Shown in pieces: positions 51,881-63,925 of a stretch of DNA of 64,000 bases (positions within the stretch are counted from its first letter, which is position 1; every line of letters begins with the position of its first letter). The stretch comes from Poteriospumella lacustris (Eukaryota; Sar; Chrysophyceae; Chromulinales; Dinobryaceae), in assembly GCA_008000375.1 (NCBI GenBank), contig SMOI01000101.1:42955-106954 (forward strand). The letters run 5' to 3'. The notes beneath the pieces are model-generated. The model searched no databases. It was not told the DNA's origin and was given only the letters and a program-made list of their open reading frames with translations. Made by a program: the position numbers and the translations under genes.

Positions 51881-52992
51881 CTATTGCGGACGCGCATCGC
51901 CATTCGCTTCACCAGCATTTTCTACCACTACACGTCCGTAGACAGGCGGGGGCTGGTAGGCATTCCATGACGGAAACAAACTGCAAACCAATCCAATGAG
52001 CAACGATGCCGCATCAAAGAGCAATCCTGGCCTTCGAGGAATGTAAATGCCGTGTTCTACGAGATGCTCTACATTGACCATTATATACTGGAGTGTCGAG
52101 AGCTGTCGCGGGGGATCATGCCGGTTGGCATCCGCTGGGATTTGATGCGCGTCACGAACTACATCGTTCCTTCGTCGCTGTAAAAACACAGAAAGCCTAA
52201 GATAACTGACTGCAATGTATCACGATGACAGTGCTCAATCACTTACCAAGTAAGAGAGAAGATAGGAAAAAAGACTGGACAGAATCCCAATTTGGAGGAG
52301 GTAGACACCCAGCAAACCGGCTACCACGAGAAAATAAATCGTAAATCGAATCATCATATCCTATTGACATGATGTGGATACTTACCAATAATGAGCATCT
52401 GCTGGGAGGGACTTTCCACTCGATCGTGATAAAACATGAAGTAGAAGATTGCTAGTCGTGCCAGTAGACCTACACGCACCCACTGCTGGAAAAAGTTGGG
52501 TTGATTTGGTGCTGGTGGGGCAACTGCACCGGGATCCGCTATTTCGGCAGGTTGATGTTGCGCGTTTGGTGCTGCAACGTGGGTTTCATTTTGATGTTGG
52601 TGTGAGTTCGATAGTGTTGAAATGGCCGCAGTCAGATCGGAGACCGCAGAATACGAAGGCCGAGCTCGATTCTGAGCATCGGATATCCAAGAAATGGCAT
52701 CCGAAAGGCTGGTACCATCGACATGGAGCTTATCTACAATGCTAGGTGGGACTTGAAGCAACTCAATCCGCGCGAACGTGACAAGTGGGATCAAATCGTG
52801 AGGGTCGGAAAAAAATTTTCCGTTGTACAACACCGAGAGAGCAAGGTCATCGTCTAATGTGAAATGTGGGGCACAAAGAACCCACAAATCGACAAGAGAA
52901 ATCGCTACACCCCCATTTTGATATTGTAAATTGCGATCGATGCGGACTACTTTCTCCTGATTGCTGCCGATATGGCGCACGACGACTTCCAT
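51881..52992 (-). CDS. HERP-like ER membrane protein with ubiquitin-like domain, 3 exons
   Basis: Exons 52386-52992, 52247-52320 and 51881-52177 give 325 residues, phases correct. Residues 1-75 (MEVVVRHIGSNQEKVVRI to VLYNGKFFSD) have a ubiquitin-like pattern. A His/Pro/Ala-rich linker follows, then hydrophobic segments WVRVGLLARLAIFYFMFY and AGLLGVYLLQIGILSSLF and a further one, LLFDAASLLIGLVCSLF. UBL, linker and membrane hairpin in this order match HERPUD/Usa1-type partners of the Hrd1 ER-degradation ligase. ATG 52992 is chosen because the upstream codons in frame are not ATG. The UBL and membrane parts are seen; the HERP role is inferred. Confidence 0.7.
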
Positions 52993-53446
52993 GGCTGTGG
53001 CAATCGTCAAGAACGAGTCCAACACGAAAGATATGACGTTTATATGATCTTTATATGATCCTCAATCCAATGACTATGGATAAATTCCGTAGAATTTGTA
53101 TTTGATTCTCATTTTCGCACTCGTCGTTGGGACGAACGAAGGAAGCTCTCGTCGTCATCATGTGCCACGTGTTCATCGCCATCGACGTTTGTCGCAGAGC
53201 CTCTGCGAGGATCTCTGTCTCCGTCGGAACGGAACGACATCATGATCGAGACGACGACGATCGCCGTTTCGTTGTTGCAGCCAAAGTGAATAAAAGCTGC
53301 ATATAGCATCGCCAAATCGGTTTTGATTGATTGACTGGTTCAAGAGGAAGCAAAAGGGACATTTCTTTGTGTTGGTACGATTAGATCCTATTTGTCCTAA
53401 CGGTGCATAGATCTGGTCGGCAACAATTCATCACCAGAACTGAACC
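52993..53446. other. Divergent intergenic region
   Basis: 454 bp between the HERP-like and STPGR gene starts, with two ttatatgatc units near 53040. A 65-codon minus-strand frame (53109-53303) is not convincing. Confidence 0.45.
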
Positions 53447-54671
53447 ATGCTGCCTTCAGTTGATGGAGGGCCGTCGTCGCCTTCTTCATCCTTTCATTCA
53501 TCTCCCAAGAATACAGAACTATTTCGATTGCCATCACGAGAGGGGTTCGGTACTTCGACAACGCGCTTTGATACAAACGCATCATTTACACCCGGTGTCG
53601 GAAGCTACAATGTTACCCCCGAGTATCAATCTGCTTTGCTGATTGAGTCTCCAAGTGTTTCAAGGAGAGGATTTAAGGGTTCGTTTGGATCCAAGACACC
53701 GAAGTTTCCTCCCACATTGGATTCTGGGGTTCCGGGTCCCAATTCGTACTCTCTTGACGCCACGTCCATTGCTTCTGTCGGATTATCGCGGGCCTCGTCG
53801 CCTACGCGGTCCGCAGCATTCACTCCATCAGGCAAAGGACGAGTCCCATTCCCTGACCCGCAGCCTATTCCGGGTCCTAATTCTTACTCACCTAAAGAAA
53901 ACCCGGGCGTATCTCCGTTGCTGCAGAACAAACCATCGTCAACATTCTTGTCGCATTCGAAACGCGACTCGTTTATTCGCATCTCTGAAACACCCTCGCC
54001 TGTGGCATATCACCCAGGATTTCACCCACCGAAAGAACACATCCAAAGCGACATTCAATGGTCGAAATCGCCTCAAACTCGCTTCCAAGACTTGGGCAAA
54101 GACAACCGAGTCCCGGGACCACAGCGATACTTCAATCCAGAGTTGGACGCTCAGCTGGCTGAGTCAAATCGTTCTCTACGCTCGTGTGGGTCGTATCGAG
54201 GACCATACGTTGGAAAACAAAGCGAGCGAGGAACGGCACTACCCACTTTTGGTGTCGACAAAGATCGCTTCAAACACAGTTTCTGTGGCCGTTTGGATTT
54301 AATCGCGGAGCTTCCTGGGCCTGGAGCTTACCACGACGATATGGACGTATTTTCAACAGTAAAGTTGAAGAGCCACAATCTACAATTCAACCCAGAGGTG
54401 GCGTTGCATGCTCCGAACTACCTGAGTCCACATCGCCCCTCCACGGCAACTGGCTCAGCGATGTTTCCCTCAGCCCCCAACAGTGCGTCCGCCAGTTATC
54501 GATCAACGCCCAGTGGCCACCCTTCGTCACCACCCACCGCGTCTTCACCGTATTCACCGTCACGTCCACAAACATCGTCCGCCGCGTCACTGACCGCGTC
54601 GATGTCGCCGTCGTTGTCACCGAATCGACGCAGTAATTCTCCGAATTTGCATGCCTTTGGTCGGACGCATC
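53447..54671 (+). CDS. Sperm-tail PG-rich repeat (STPGR) protein, main exon
   Basis: A frame of 408 codons plus one base from ATG 53447 to a C|GTAAGT donor at 54672. It has repeated STPGR units: FTPGVGSYNV, VPGPNSYSLD, IPGPNSYSPK, VPGPQRYFNP and LPGPGAYHDD, plus SFGSKTPKF-like spacers. STPGR proteins decorate axonemal or cortical microtubules, supporting a flagellated cell. The tail is Ser/Pro-rich. The next exon was not settled; an acceptor at 55204 or 55210 keeps the frame to a stop at 55347 but would need a 530-nt intron. Without splicing the frame runs on through a hexanucleotide repeat to 55264. Confidence 0.8.
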
Positions 54672-55788
54672 GTAAGTGTTACCTCCAACGCGTGCATCTG
54701 TTGTTGTTTGTGACGCTTATGATCAAATGTTGTTGTATTGCTGCAATGGATAGACCGCCCAGGGCCACCGGTGAAACATGTGATTCGAGACACTGCTACC
54801 AAGCAAGACTACATATAGCCCGGTGTCGTTGCTGGGAATACCCTGTGATGTGTGGGACAGCCGGTGGACAACAACTGCCTCTGTCAGTCCATGGTGGTTG
54901 CTTTCTGTGTCTTAGTGTGCTTGTGCTTGTGCTTGTGCTTGTGCTTGTGCTTGTGCTTGTGCTTGTGCTTGTGCTTGTGCTTGTGCTTGTGCTTGTGCTT
55001 GTCATCTCATCTGTCCCCGACAGTCTGTTTGATTTTCTGAATTCTGAGAGGAAGGGAGAGAGAGAGAGCGATCTCGCTCTTGTCATCGTCGTCTTCTTCT
55101 TCGTCTGCTGTCCCTGTTTGTTCTCGTGTGTTCTTCGCGTGTGTGCACTGTACCCTCCACGCGTTGTTGTGTCATTGTCATTTGTTTTTACGCTGTCTCT
55201 GAAGCCACAGCCAAGGTCGAGCTACACGCGGTGCATGCCAATATGCGCTGCTGTCAGCAGGTAGTGTATGTACTGTATGTCAGGGCGTGCCTGCCTCTTT
55301 TCATGGTGTTGATTGTCTTGCTGCTACTCTGTAAGCGCGGATTGTGATGCGATTTGATCTGCAAATAACAATACACCGTCAGCGGTTTGAGATTGAGTCG
55401 TATTGCAACAACACAGGTGCGAACGACGAGACGTACAGTTGTCGAGAGATGTACGAACGATGATCGCAAAAAGTCACCATTGAATGACCATTGAATGACC
55501 TGTGCGTACATTGGTCTTATCCGGGCCGAACAATATAGCTGTCTGGGCTCCGCTTTCCCTATTAACGGCCCGTGTCGCTGATATGAAGTGAGAACATAGC
55601 ACCCGGTTCATAGGTGTGTGAGATTTTCGTGAATTAAGACATAGACAGGGGAGGCATGCAGCCTCGTCCGAGAAAAACATGCAAACGATGAGAAATATAT
55701 GAACAACAGCCAAGTCAGCCAGCCAGATGGCGGGGACCTCCATTGGTTGACCCGCCGGCACGTCAAGCTGCCATGGCAACTTGCCCCC
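54672..55788. other. Downstream of STPGR exon; hexanucleotide repeat; no clear gene
   Basis: The probable intron and/or 3' region of the STPGR gene, followed by 400 bp without features up to the cullin stop. Confidence 0.5.
54915..55001. repeat. (TGTGCT)n minisatellite, about 14 copies
   Basis: A near-perfect tandem of tgtgct. If translated in the STPGR frame it would encode alternating Val-Leu. Confidence 0.95.
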
Positions 55789-58551
55789 TTACGCCAAGTA
55801 TCGATACACGTTCGGATTGTCTGGGTCGCGCTCCAAGAACTCGCGCTCAATCAAGGCTTCGATGCGCTTCTTCACCAACTATAACGAGCATTCACACATA
55901 ATCAGCCTCCACGAGAACGACAGACACGGCATCGCCCGCGATTTGCTTACCTTCGCGTCGGGACGGAAGAAGGACAACTGTTGCAAGACTTCGGAGACCA
56001 ACTGCTGATGCGACAACGTTTTGCGTGCTTTCATAATGCGCACCGCCGCGGCTTCAATGGCATGGCTACGGTCTTCCTCTACACGCTTCATGTTGTGCGA
56101 TTCCTCCAACGAGGCCATCGGAATGCGAATCTTTCGCATGGGGCAAGTGAACGCGTCGTTGAACTGGAAGCTGTCGGTAGGGCGAATGACTTTGTCTTCC
56201 TTCGGGCCCGCACTGGCTTCGGCAGCGCTTTCTCCACTGCCGCTACTGGCAGCGGCCTTCTTTATGATCTTGAACTTACCACAGACCAGCGAGTGCAACG
56301 CCTTCTTCAAGGCATCCTCAGGAATGTTGAGGTTCTCTTGCAACGCCTGGAACGAGACTGGTCCACCACCAACGCCACCCAACGAGTCGGCGTTGAATGC
56401 CAACATGACGACCGCTTGCAGCGTCGTCACTTGGATGTCGAAGACACGCTTCTGTTGGAAGGTGCCCTTCACCATCGCCGAACCCAACGAATGCGTCCAT
56501 TGCAGCCGTCGTTGACTGGTTTTCGCGTCGTAATACTCCTTGAAGGCCTGCGTGCATTTGTGCATGATGCTCGGCAAGGTGATCTCGTTCAACGGCTTGA
56601 ACTGTGGCCAATGTCCAGCCGTCAACACTTGCACCGAGAACTCGGTCTTTCCGAGCCCCGTTCGATCGGGATTCTCTCGGCAGAAGCTCTCAAACGCCGA
56701 TGACATCTCCGCGCAAATTGCCAAGTCGTTCAACATTCCTTCCATCTGAGACAGACATAGCGTGAATAAGTAGAGGCAGTGGAACAACATCGCAAACGGT
56801 CCTCGTTACCTTCGCAGTGAACTGCGCTCCACACGACAGCTTCAACTTGCCCACCATGACTCGTTCCATATCATCAGAGGCAGACCGTTGATTCAACAAA
56901 CGGCGAGACAATTGGTTGCGATAAATCTCCCCGAACAAGTCCTTGTCCTGCAGATAGGAGAACAACTGGACACTTTTCTCCAAAAATTCTTCGATTTCAC
57001 TGTCTGACAGCTTCTCCGTTGAACCGGATTTCAACAAACGATCACAGAACGTCGCAATCAAATCTGCCGTCTTGTATCGTCCAGAGTCCGTGTTTACTAG
57101 TTCCGAAAAGGCTTCTTTCAACGCCTTCTGGAACAACGCATTCGATTGGAACTGTTCGTTGACCATTTTCGTGTATTTGTCGTGCACGGCCATCAAATCT
57201 TTGATAAATTGAGGGTCATCGTTGCCTTCTTTCGCTTCGCCGCTGGCAGGACCTTTCTCTTTGTCGGTATTTTCCAAGCGAGCAACACGTTGTTCAATCT
57301 TCTCTCTGCCCACATCCAAAAGATGCGCTTTGAAGAACTCAGCGACAGGCTCCAAACCATTCGAGACACGACTGAACAACCGATACAATCGCGACAAATC
57401 ATCCATCATATCATTGGCCAGCATCACACGACAACCAGAACCTTCACGCTCGAGAAGAATCGTGATACGCTGTTCCAACAATTCCTTGTCCAACGTCGCG
57501 GCCAATTTCGGGTTGGTCGAGGGCAGCAGATAACGCGTTACGCGGTTCGATTCATCTTCCAAAATTTTCTCCACGCGTACGAGGAACGATGGGGTTGATT
57601 CTTCAGAGATCCATATGTTGGCATTGCGCGCATAGAACGCTCTACAATAAATGGTCAAAGAAGAAGAGCGAAACGATAACACGGTTTCACGTAAAAGAAC
57701 GGGTACAGCGGCAGTGAACATACCTCGACTCTTCCAAGAAAGATTTCTCAAACTCTCCTTCATAGACATCCGGAACTCCCATTCCCATTTGTTGGTAGAT
57801 TTGAATGCATTTCTTGATCAAGTCGCCTTCGACCGTTTGACCTTCCCGTTCTTCTTGGATCAACTTCAACAACGCCGAGGTGACTTCATCTTTGACAGCG
57901 TCGAACACAATTTTCTTGAAGTTGCGTACTCCGCACACGCCAAGCTTGGGTACTTGATGGTACTGAACATGGTAACGGTCAACGTACATGAAGAACTTCG
58001 TGTACCATTTCACCATAATGTTGTGGTTGTCTCCACGCCAGATGAATTCTCGTAGCAGTGTTTCTCCCGTTTTGTCCTTCAACGATGGCAATACCTTGAC
58101 TTGCAGATAAGTCAACATGGCCTATTTGCAAATGTGTGTCAAGTCCCAAAAGAAAACAAATTGGCGGTTCATATGCGGTTCGGTCCGTACCTCATTACTG
58201 CGGTCGTAGATTTGCTCGGTGAAATTGTAAGGCTGCTTCTGTGTGCACATGTTGTAGCATGTTCTGTCATAAAAAATAAAAATAAAACCCTCCATGAGAT
58301 TGACGATAAAACCACTGGATGGTGAAAAACGATCATACGTGTAGGCATTGGAGTACTCCACATTCGAGAACAGCCTCCCTTTCTTTTTGTTTATGCCTTC
58401 CTCCAACAGATTCTACACGAAAACAAACCCAATAAGGCACATATGGGTTTTCGCTCACATACAGCGTTCTAACCTCGAGAGGCCCCAGCGCATCTTTCTT
58501 GATGTTCTTGTCCCATCCCTCATCTAATTGGATCGTGGGTGTATCTGACAT
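55789..58551 (-). CDS. CUL1: Cullin, CUL1 type, 7 exons
   Basis: Exons 58474-58551, 58339-58412, 58191-58263, 57724-58121, 56810-57641, 55951-56745 and 55789-55878 sum to 2,340 nt, 779 residues, every junction in phase. Cullins are the scaffold of SCF ubiquitin ligases. The N-terminus (IQLDEGW, VEYSNAYTTCYNMCTQKQPY) binds Skp1/F-box adaptors and is closest to plant/protist CUL1. The cullin-homology domain follows (NEITLPSIM, FNADSLGG). The C-terminus has RIMKARKTLSHQQLVSEVL, with the neddylated Lys, and the winged helix ending PNVYRYLA. Exons 1-3 are only 73-78 nt each. No internal breaks. Confidence 0.95.
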
Positions 58552-59025
58552 TGTAGCTCGGCAATTAGGAAGATTCGACAATTTCTGTTGACTCGGGATA
58601 TTCCCTGTTTCTGATGTATCCACAATAAACTTGATTCACCTGGGATGAAGGCGATCTGCATGTGAAAATAGATCAACTTGGAGATGATATCAATCTCCTT
58701 CTTTTTTTTCGTTCGCCTCTTCGTCTGCAGTTCTCGCTGGGCGACACTTGCTGGCGCTGCTGGGAGCTTTCCCATGCAACGCGACACACACACACGCGAC
58801 CTTCTTGACTCTGCTGAACAGATTTTTGAAACGGGTTTCTGTCCGTTGCGCGGAAGAAAACTTCTTTCGGACTTCGGACCATGGAAGCTGCTCCGCCATG
58901 CTTGGAGTTTTGCCGATGATTTCACAAGATAAATCCATAGAAGGACATTAAAGTGTATCTCAGGTGTCGAGGATTATAGTGTATTGTTTCCGTGAACGGG
59001 TGCCACTTGTGGTTTTGGACTGAGA
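58552..59025. other. Divergent intergenic region
   Basis: 474 bp between the cullin and beta-hydroxylase starts; a pyrimidine-rich stretch at 58690-58720 and an (AC)n run at 58783-58796. No gene seen. Confidence 0.5.
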
Positions 59026-59967
59026 ATGAGCACATCTTTCAGCAGAGAAAATTCGGCGAGACTTATTCCACAAACTCCCCGAGGAACTCCTTGGGAATCC
59101 GATGAAGTGAAGGGGGAAACTGACGAATTTGGGCGTAGTTTGACCTACCCCAGTGATTTAGTGTCCACCAATTACTTTTATTGGAGAAGGTTCTTCCCTG
59201 AACTTGAAGAGATATGCGCAAATCAAGCTGCTATTCTTGAGGAAGCCAACAACATTCACAAGGTAATCGAAAGTTAATATATGGTATGTTTTAATGCATC
59301 CGACACTAATTCCATATATGTAGTGGATTCCTTGGCCGGAGGATCACTTTTCAAAGCAAGCGCCCGAATCAAACACAAGAGACTGGACAGTGTTTCCTCT
59401 CCTACACACCTTTCCCGCTTTCGATGAGTCGAAGAAAACTTGGGTCAACTCTACATGTGCACATTGTCCAAAGACGGCGGCGTTGTTGAGAAAACTCCCC
59501 AACTGTACCACTGCCCTCTTCAGCAAACTCGGCGCACAAACGAGGGTAAGCAAGCGATTGGGGATACTGTGACGAGCTGTGTCCTTATCTGTGGTTACTC
59601 ACAGCTGTCCAGTCATACTGGTTGGGCCGATCTCGCTAACCATGTATTACGTATCCACATTTGCTTGGACATTCCCGATGATGGTCCGTGCGGATTGAAC
59701 GTAGACGGAGAGGTAAATACACTAGCACTGACAGGTTTACAGTCATCATAGCATAATGCTCTCTTTTGGTCACAGATTCAATATCACAAACAAGGAGGAA
59801 TTATTGTGTTCGATGACAGCAAGCCTCATTGTGCATTCAATCTGTCCGAAAAGTGGAGCAGAACTGTGCTTATCATTGATCTTCAGCGGCCACCATGCAT
59901 TCCTACTGGAACTGCAACGGGACAGCACACTCCCGAATTGGACAGCTTCGTTGATCTCTTCAAATAG
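59026..59967 (+). CDS. Aspartyl/asparaginyl beta-hydroxylase (Fe(II)/2-oxoglutarate oxygenase), 4 exons
   Basis: Exons 59026-59262, 59324-59545, 59605-59712 and 59776-59967 give 252 residues with all junctions phase 0. DWTVFPLLHTFPAF, CPKTAALLRKLPN and ALFSKLGAQTRLSSHTGWAD define the domain. Iron ligands are His and Asp of HTGWAD and the His in DDSKPHC; the Arg of SRTVLIIDLQRP binds 2-oxoglutarate. The animal enzyme hydroxylates EGF-like domains in the ER. This protein has no signal peptide or membrane helix and is just the catalytic domain, so it probably acts in the cytosol on other substrates. The introns are 59-63 nt, the shortest in the window. Confidence 0.92.
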
Positions 59968-60447
59968 ATTTTGTTTTTATGGGCTTTTGAAAAGGCATAG
60001 ATGTCGCTTTCTCTCAGTATTGGTGCGGTTTTGCAGAATATTGGATCATTTCCTTCGCTTATGTATCGTTGACAGTCAACTTCAATCTCGATTGACCACA
60101 CCACGGAAATTCCTTTGCACAAAAATGTCAGGACTTCGCAGTTAACGACGAACGTGTGAAGGTACTATTATATCTTCTTTGTGTAACCGGAACGAAGTCC
60201 CTGCTGTTATAACATCAAATAGAGGATCAAAAGATGAAACGGCTATCGCCAACTGCGTTGATGTGCACCGACGAAGTGCAGAGGCGGCGGGGCGGCGTCC
60301 GTTGCAACAGCAAATCCAGTTGACGTAGATTCGGCACTATATCATACCTATTCACGATCGATTGTAGTCTTTTCACGCAGCAAGACTTGTCAGCAGTCGG
60401 CTTTCTCTTCTTTTTCGTTGAAGTAGTACAGTGCACGAGATAAAATC
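59968..60447. other. Intergenic
   Basis: 480 bp; no ORF or structure of note. It includes the promoter of APC transporter 2. Confidence 0.5.
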
Positions 60448-62585
60448 ATGTTCGGCTTTTCCATTGTGCCGGCGCCCCAAAGTAGCCAAGAGGAGGACCC
60501 TGACAAACACAAATATGGTTTCTTCATGGTTCTCATCATTGGTAAGTTTCAATTTCCCTGTTTTCTCTTTGGCTGAGTTCTCATCGACTGGTTTTGCTCG
60601 CAGCCATTGCCATCCCCGTCGCCGGTGTTTTAGGCGGTTGGAACATGGGTGCCGCCAGTGGATTATGGAGCTTATTCTTCGGTACCTTTTTCGTGGGGTT
60701 ACTGTATATCTGCCTCATGGCTTGCTATGGGGAGCTGTGCGCCACGGTTCCTTTTTCTGGAGGAGCCTTTGGCTATTGCCGTTGTGCGTTGGGGCCATTT
60801 TGGGGATTCGTTGTGGGTGCGAGCGAAGTCTTGCAGTACTTTTTCTTTGTCATTAGTGCTACCCTGTCCGGTAGCTACGCGCTTACTTTTGGCTTCGAAA
60901 CTTCGTATGATTTCGAGCCGGTGTACTACGTGATCATCTACCTCGTGACCTTCTTGATTCAACTTCGCGGCGGCAACCTTCTATGGAATTCGGTGATTGC
61001 TTGCTCGATCATCACAATCTTCCCCGTCGTTCTTTTCCTGTGTGGCGCCTTTTCCAAGTACGATTACAACAAGTATGCGGAGTTGCAACCATCGATGTAC
61101 AAGGGCTTCGCAGGGAGCGAAGAATTCATGACCCAATCGCTCTTCAGTCCTACGTATTTCTACATTGGCATCGAAATGCTTCCCCAAGTATGCAACCACG
61201 TGCGTAACCCCAACGTTACACTTCCTCGCGGCTTGTTTTATGGTTGCATTTTGTCCGTGCTCATTTCGCTGCTGGCCGTCATTGCTTGTGCGGGTATTGC
61301 ACCGGGATACGGCGAAGATTTCGCGGCAGTTGGTTATCCGATGGACCAAATTCTCTATGAAGTCTACGGGATTCCTGCTCGCATCAGTGATATTATCTTT
61401 GTTCTCTCGTCAAACCTCCTGTGTGTTTTCAGTTTGATGTATTCCAGTGGTCATCAGATGGGCGCGCTCGCCAAATCTGGTCTTCTACCCCCTTTTATGG
61501 GACTGACCTACGGCCCGCACAATGTACCTTACGTCGCATTGCTGGTTTCCACACTCTTGCAATTCACCGTATGCTGCGTGATTCATTTCAAATACATGGA
61601 TTTCAGACCGTACTTGGTGCTTTTCATCGCCGCGTTGTTTGTGTACTTGGGCGTTTTTGCCGCGTACATCGTGTTCTCCACCCGTTTCAAGAACATGCAA
61701 CGCCATTGGTACAGCCCTTTGGGTATTGCCGGTGCTGTTGTTGGCATTGGCATTGACGTGGTCCTGATCGCGTCGACCTTCGGCTATTATCTGGAGGACG
61801 ACTTCTACATCGCCATCTACTTCGTGTTCGTGACCGCTTGCGTCATTTACTACTTCCTCTACGCTCAACATCACCAATTCTTTTCTCCTGAGGAGCAGCA
61901 GAAGTTCTTGAAAGCGTATATCACGAATGTCAACAAGCGCAAGAAGGCGACCAAGTCCGCGTTCAGCATTTCGACGATTGTCGGTGATACCATGGTCGTC
62001 ATGTTCGGACGATCCAATCTGTTCCGTGGCGGTTCGACCCACAATTCAGCGAGTCGTGATACCAATGGAGCTACGATCGCGAGCAGAGGCGAAAGTGTTT
62101 CGAGAAGCAAGCGCGTAATTCCCGCAGCAGCAGCAGCGGCAGGTGATTCGAGGAGCGGCACCATTACGGACTCGTTTGTGGCCACTGGCGAGACGAAAAG
62201 TGACCGCGGCAACGCCAGCAAGATCACTCCGCTACCCGCACGTACATCGATGCCGGTGATTGTCGAAACAGAACCACATGAAATCTTGGTGCCTGTTCCA
62301 GTGGAACCGATTGGAGTGTCGGTCAAGTCACCGTCGATCAAGTCACCTTCAGCGAAGGCGTCTTCCGTCAAAATGGGATCCAAGAAGAGTCAGCTGCGCG
62401 CCTCTTGGAATGTGAACAACCAAGGTATCTTCGGTATGTCCAACAAGGCGATGACGACCCAAGAAAGCCAGAAGTTCATGGAAATCGTGTTGGGTCATGG
62501 TGACGAGTCACCAGAGGAAATGTTGGCCACGTTGGCGAACAATTTCCCCGAACAATTTGTGATGCAGAGCCACGGTACCGCATAA
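60448..62585 (+). CDS. APC-superfamily amino acid transporter 2, 2 exons
   Basis: Exons 60448-60541 and 60604-62585 give 691 residues. After a short cytosolic start (MFGFSIVPAPQSSQEEDPDK), about 12 helices follow. GVLGGWNMGAASGLW is the broken first helix that binds the amino acid backbone; PFSGGAFGYCRCALGPFWGF and SGHQMGALAKSGLLPPFM parallel transporter 1. The long Ser/Lys-rich C-tail carries repeated SxKSPS units (VKSPSIKSPSAKASSVK), likely phosphorylated. Both transporters end in similar EEYPEHFV/NNFPEQFV-type segments, so they are clear paralogues. The substrate is not determined. Confidence 0.9.
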
Positions 62586-63924
62586 CGCTTGTCTTATGTC
62601 GGTGGGTGTGATATCCGTTTTATTCACCCCGCCCCTCCTTGCCCCTTGTTCATCCTCTGGGAAGATATGTATATCCGTTGCCGCCGTGCTGTCTTTCCTT
62701 GCCCACCCCCCACCTCCCACCACCCTGTCTTCTTTCCCTGTCATCTTGCGATCGTGTTGGATGTTTTCCAGTCTAAAAGAAATTGGCGACATGTTTATTT
62801 GTCTTTGTTCTGTTTTCTGTGTTCGTTCTTGTGTTTTGTTGTGTCGTGTCTTCCTGGCGCGGTCTGTAGCGTGCGTTCAGCCTCTCGCTGTCTTTCTCTC
62901 ATTCGAATATCCTCTCTTCTCCTGAACCAGCTGCATCGTGTTGGACCAGATGGCCAATGTGCGGCATCGGTGGTTTCCTTTTGTTTTCGCCTATTTTCGT
63001 TCGCCACAGTTTGTGTCTTTCCCACATCCAAGTCGCTTTCCTACATTGTTGTCGGCCCATTGTTTTCTCGCAGATACACATCCTGCTGCTACTGCTACTG
63101 CTGCTGCTGTCGCTCTCCCCTGCAACCTCCTTTATGTGTCTTCTTTTATCGTTCGCCACGAAGCCTTTCCATTGCAACATTTTGATTTCCCGTGTAGTTT
63201 CGCCTTCCTACTCCCATCTTCACGAAACTCTTTCTTTTTGTTTCGTCTGCTGTTTCTCGTGTTCGTTAATTTCGTGTGTATTATCATCTGGATTGATTTC
63301 TTATAATCTATGTCATGTTCGGATGGATGGATGGATGGATGTTATGGATGGACGGATGTCGTGTGCCTTGGTATGACATCCCATCCACATCCATCCGTCT
63401 CATATCGTTCGACGCACGGAGGCCGATCGTCGTCGCTTTCAATCATTGATCGTAAGCTCCTTCAATGAGCCCCGCATGTCCCACGGTGGACATGTTCTGG
63501 TCATTTGTTATCCACCAGAGTCTCGACTGGCACGTGGATCGTTTAAACGTTCGCAACGCATTTTCTTTGAGCCCACGTCGCTCCTGTGTGTCTTTGTGCA
63601 CATTTTGTTTTGTTTTTCCTGTTTGCATTTTAGAGCGTGTCTTTGATACATTCGAAATCATTGCCGGTTTTATTGTTGTCGCTCTCTCACTAACCCTCGT
63701 CCTAAAAATACTACTGCAAATAATATCGGAGTCGTTTCCTTTGTCCTGCCAGCAGCTAAAGTAAATGCGTAAAAGTCTTCTCCGTCACAAACCAATTTGT
63801 GGATCTCTTTTCAGCATCATCCGAAATCTGTCTTAATCAGACAGTTACATAGTGTAAATTTTGGTCTTGGCCATGGTGCATGGTGCAGGAGTATTACTGT
63901 AGCTTGCTTACCACTTGCCAGCAG

Positions 63925-63925
<1 letters not shown>
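62586..63925. other. Long pyrimidine-rich gene-free tail
   Basis: 1.3 kb after the transporter stop, rich in T/C and TG (ttttgttttcgcctattttcg and similar), with a gatg/ggatg tandem at 63320-63360. No supported ORF. Composition resembles the stretch that follows transporter 1 on the other strand. Confidence 0.55.
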
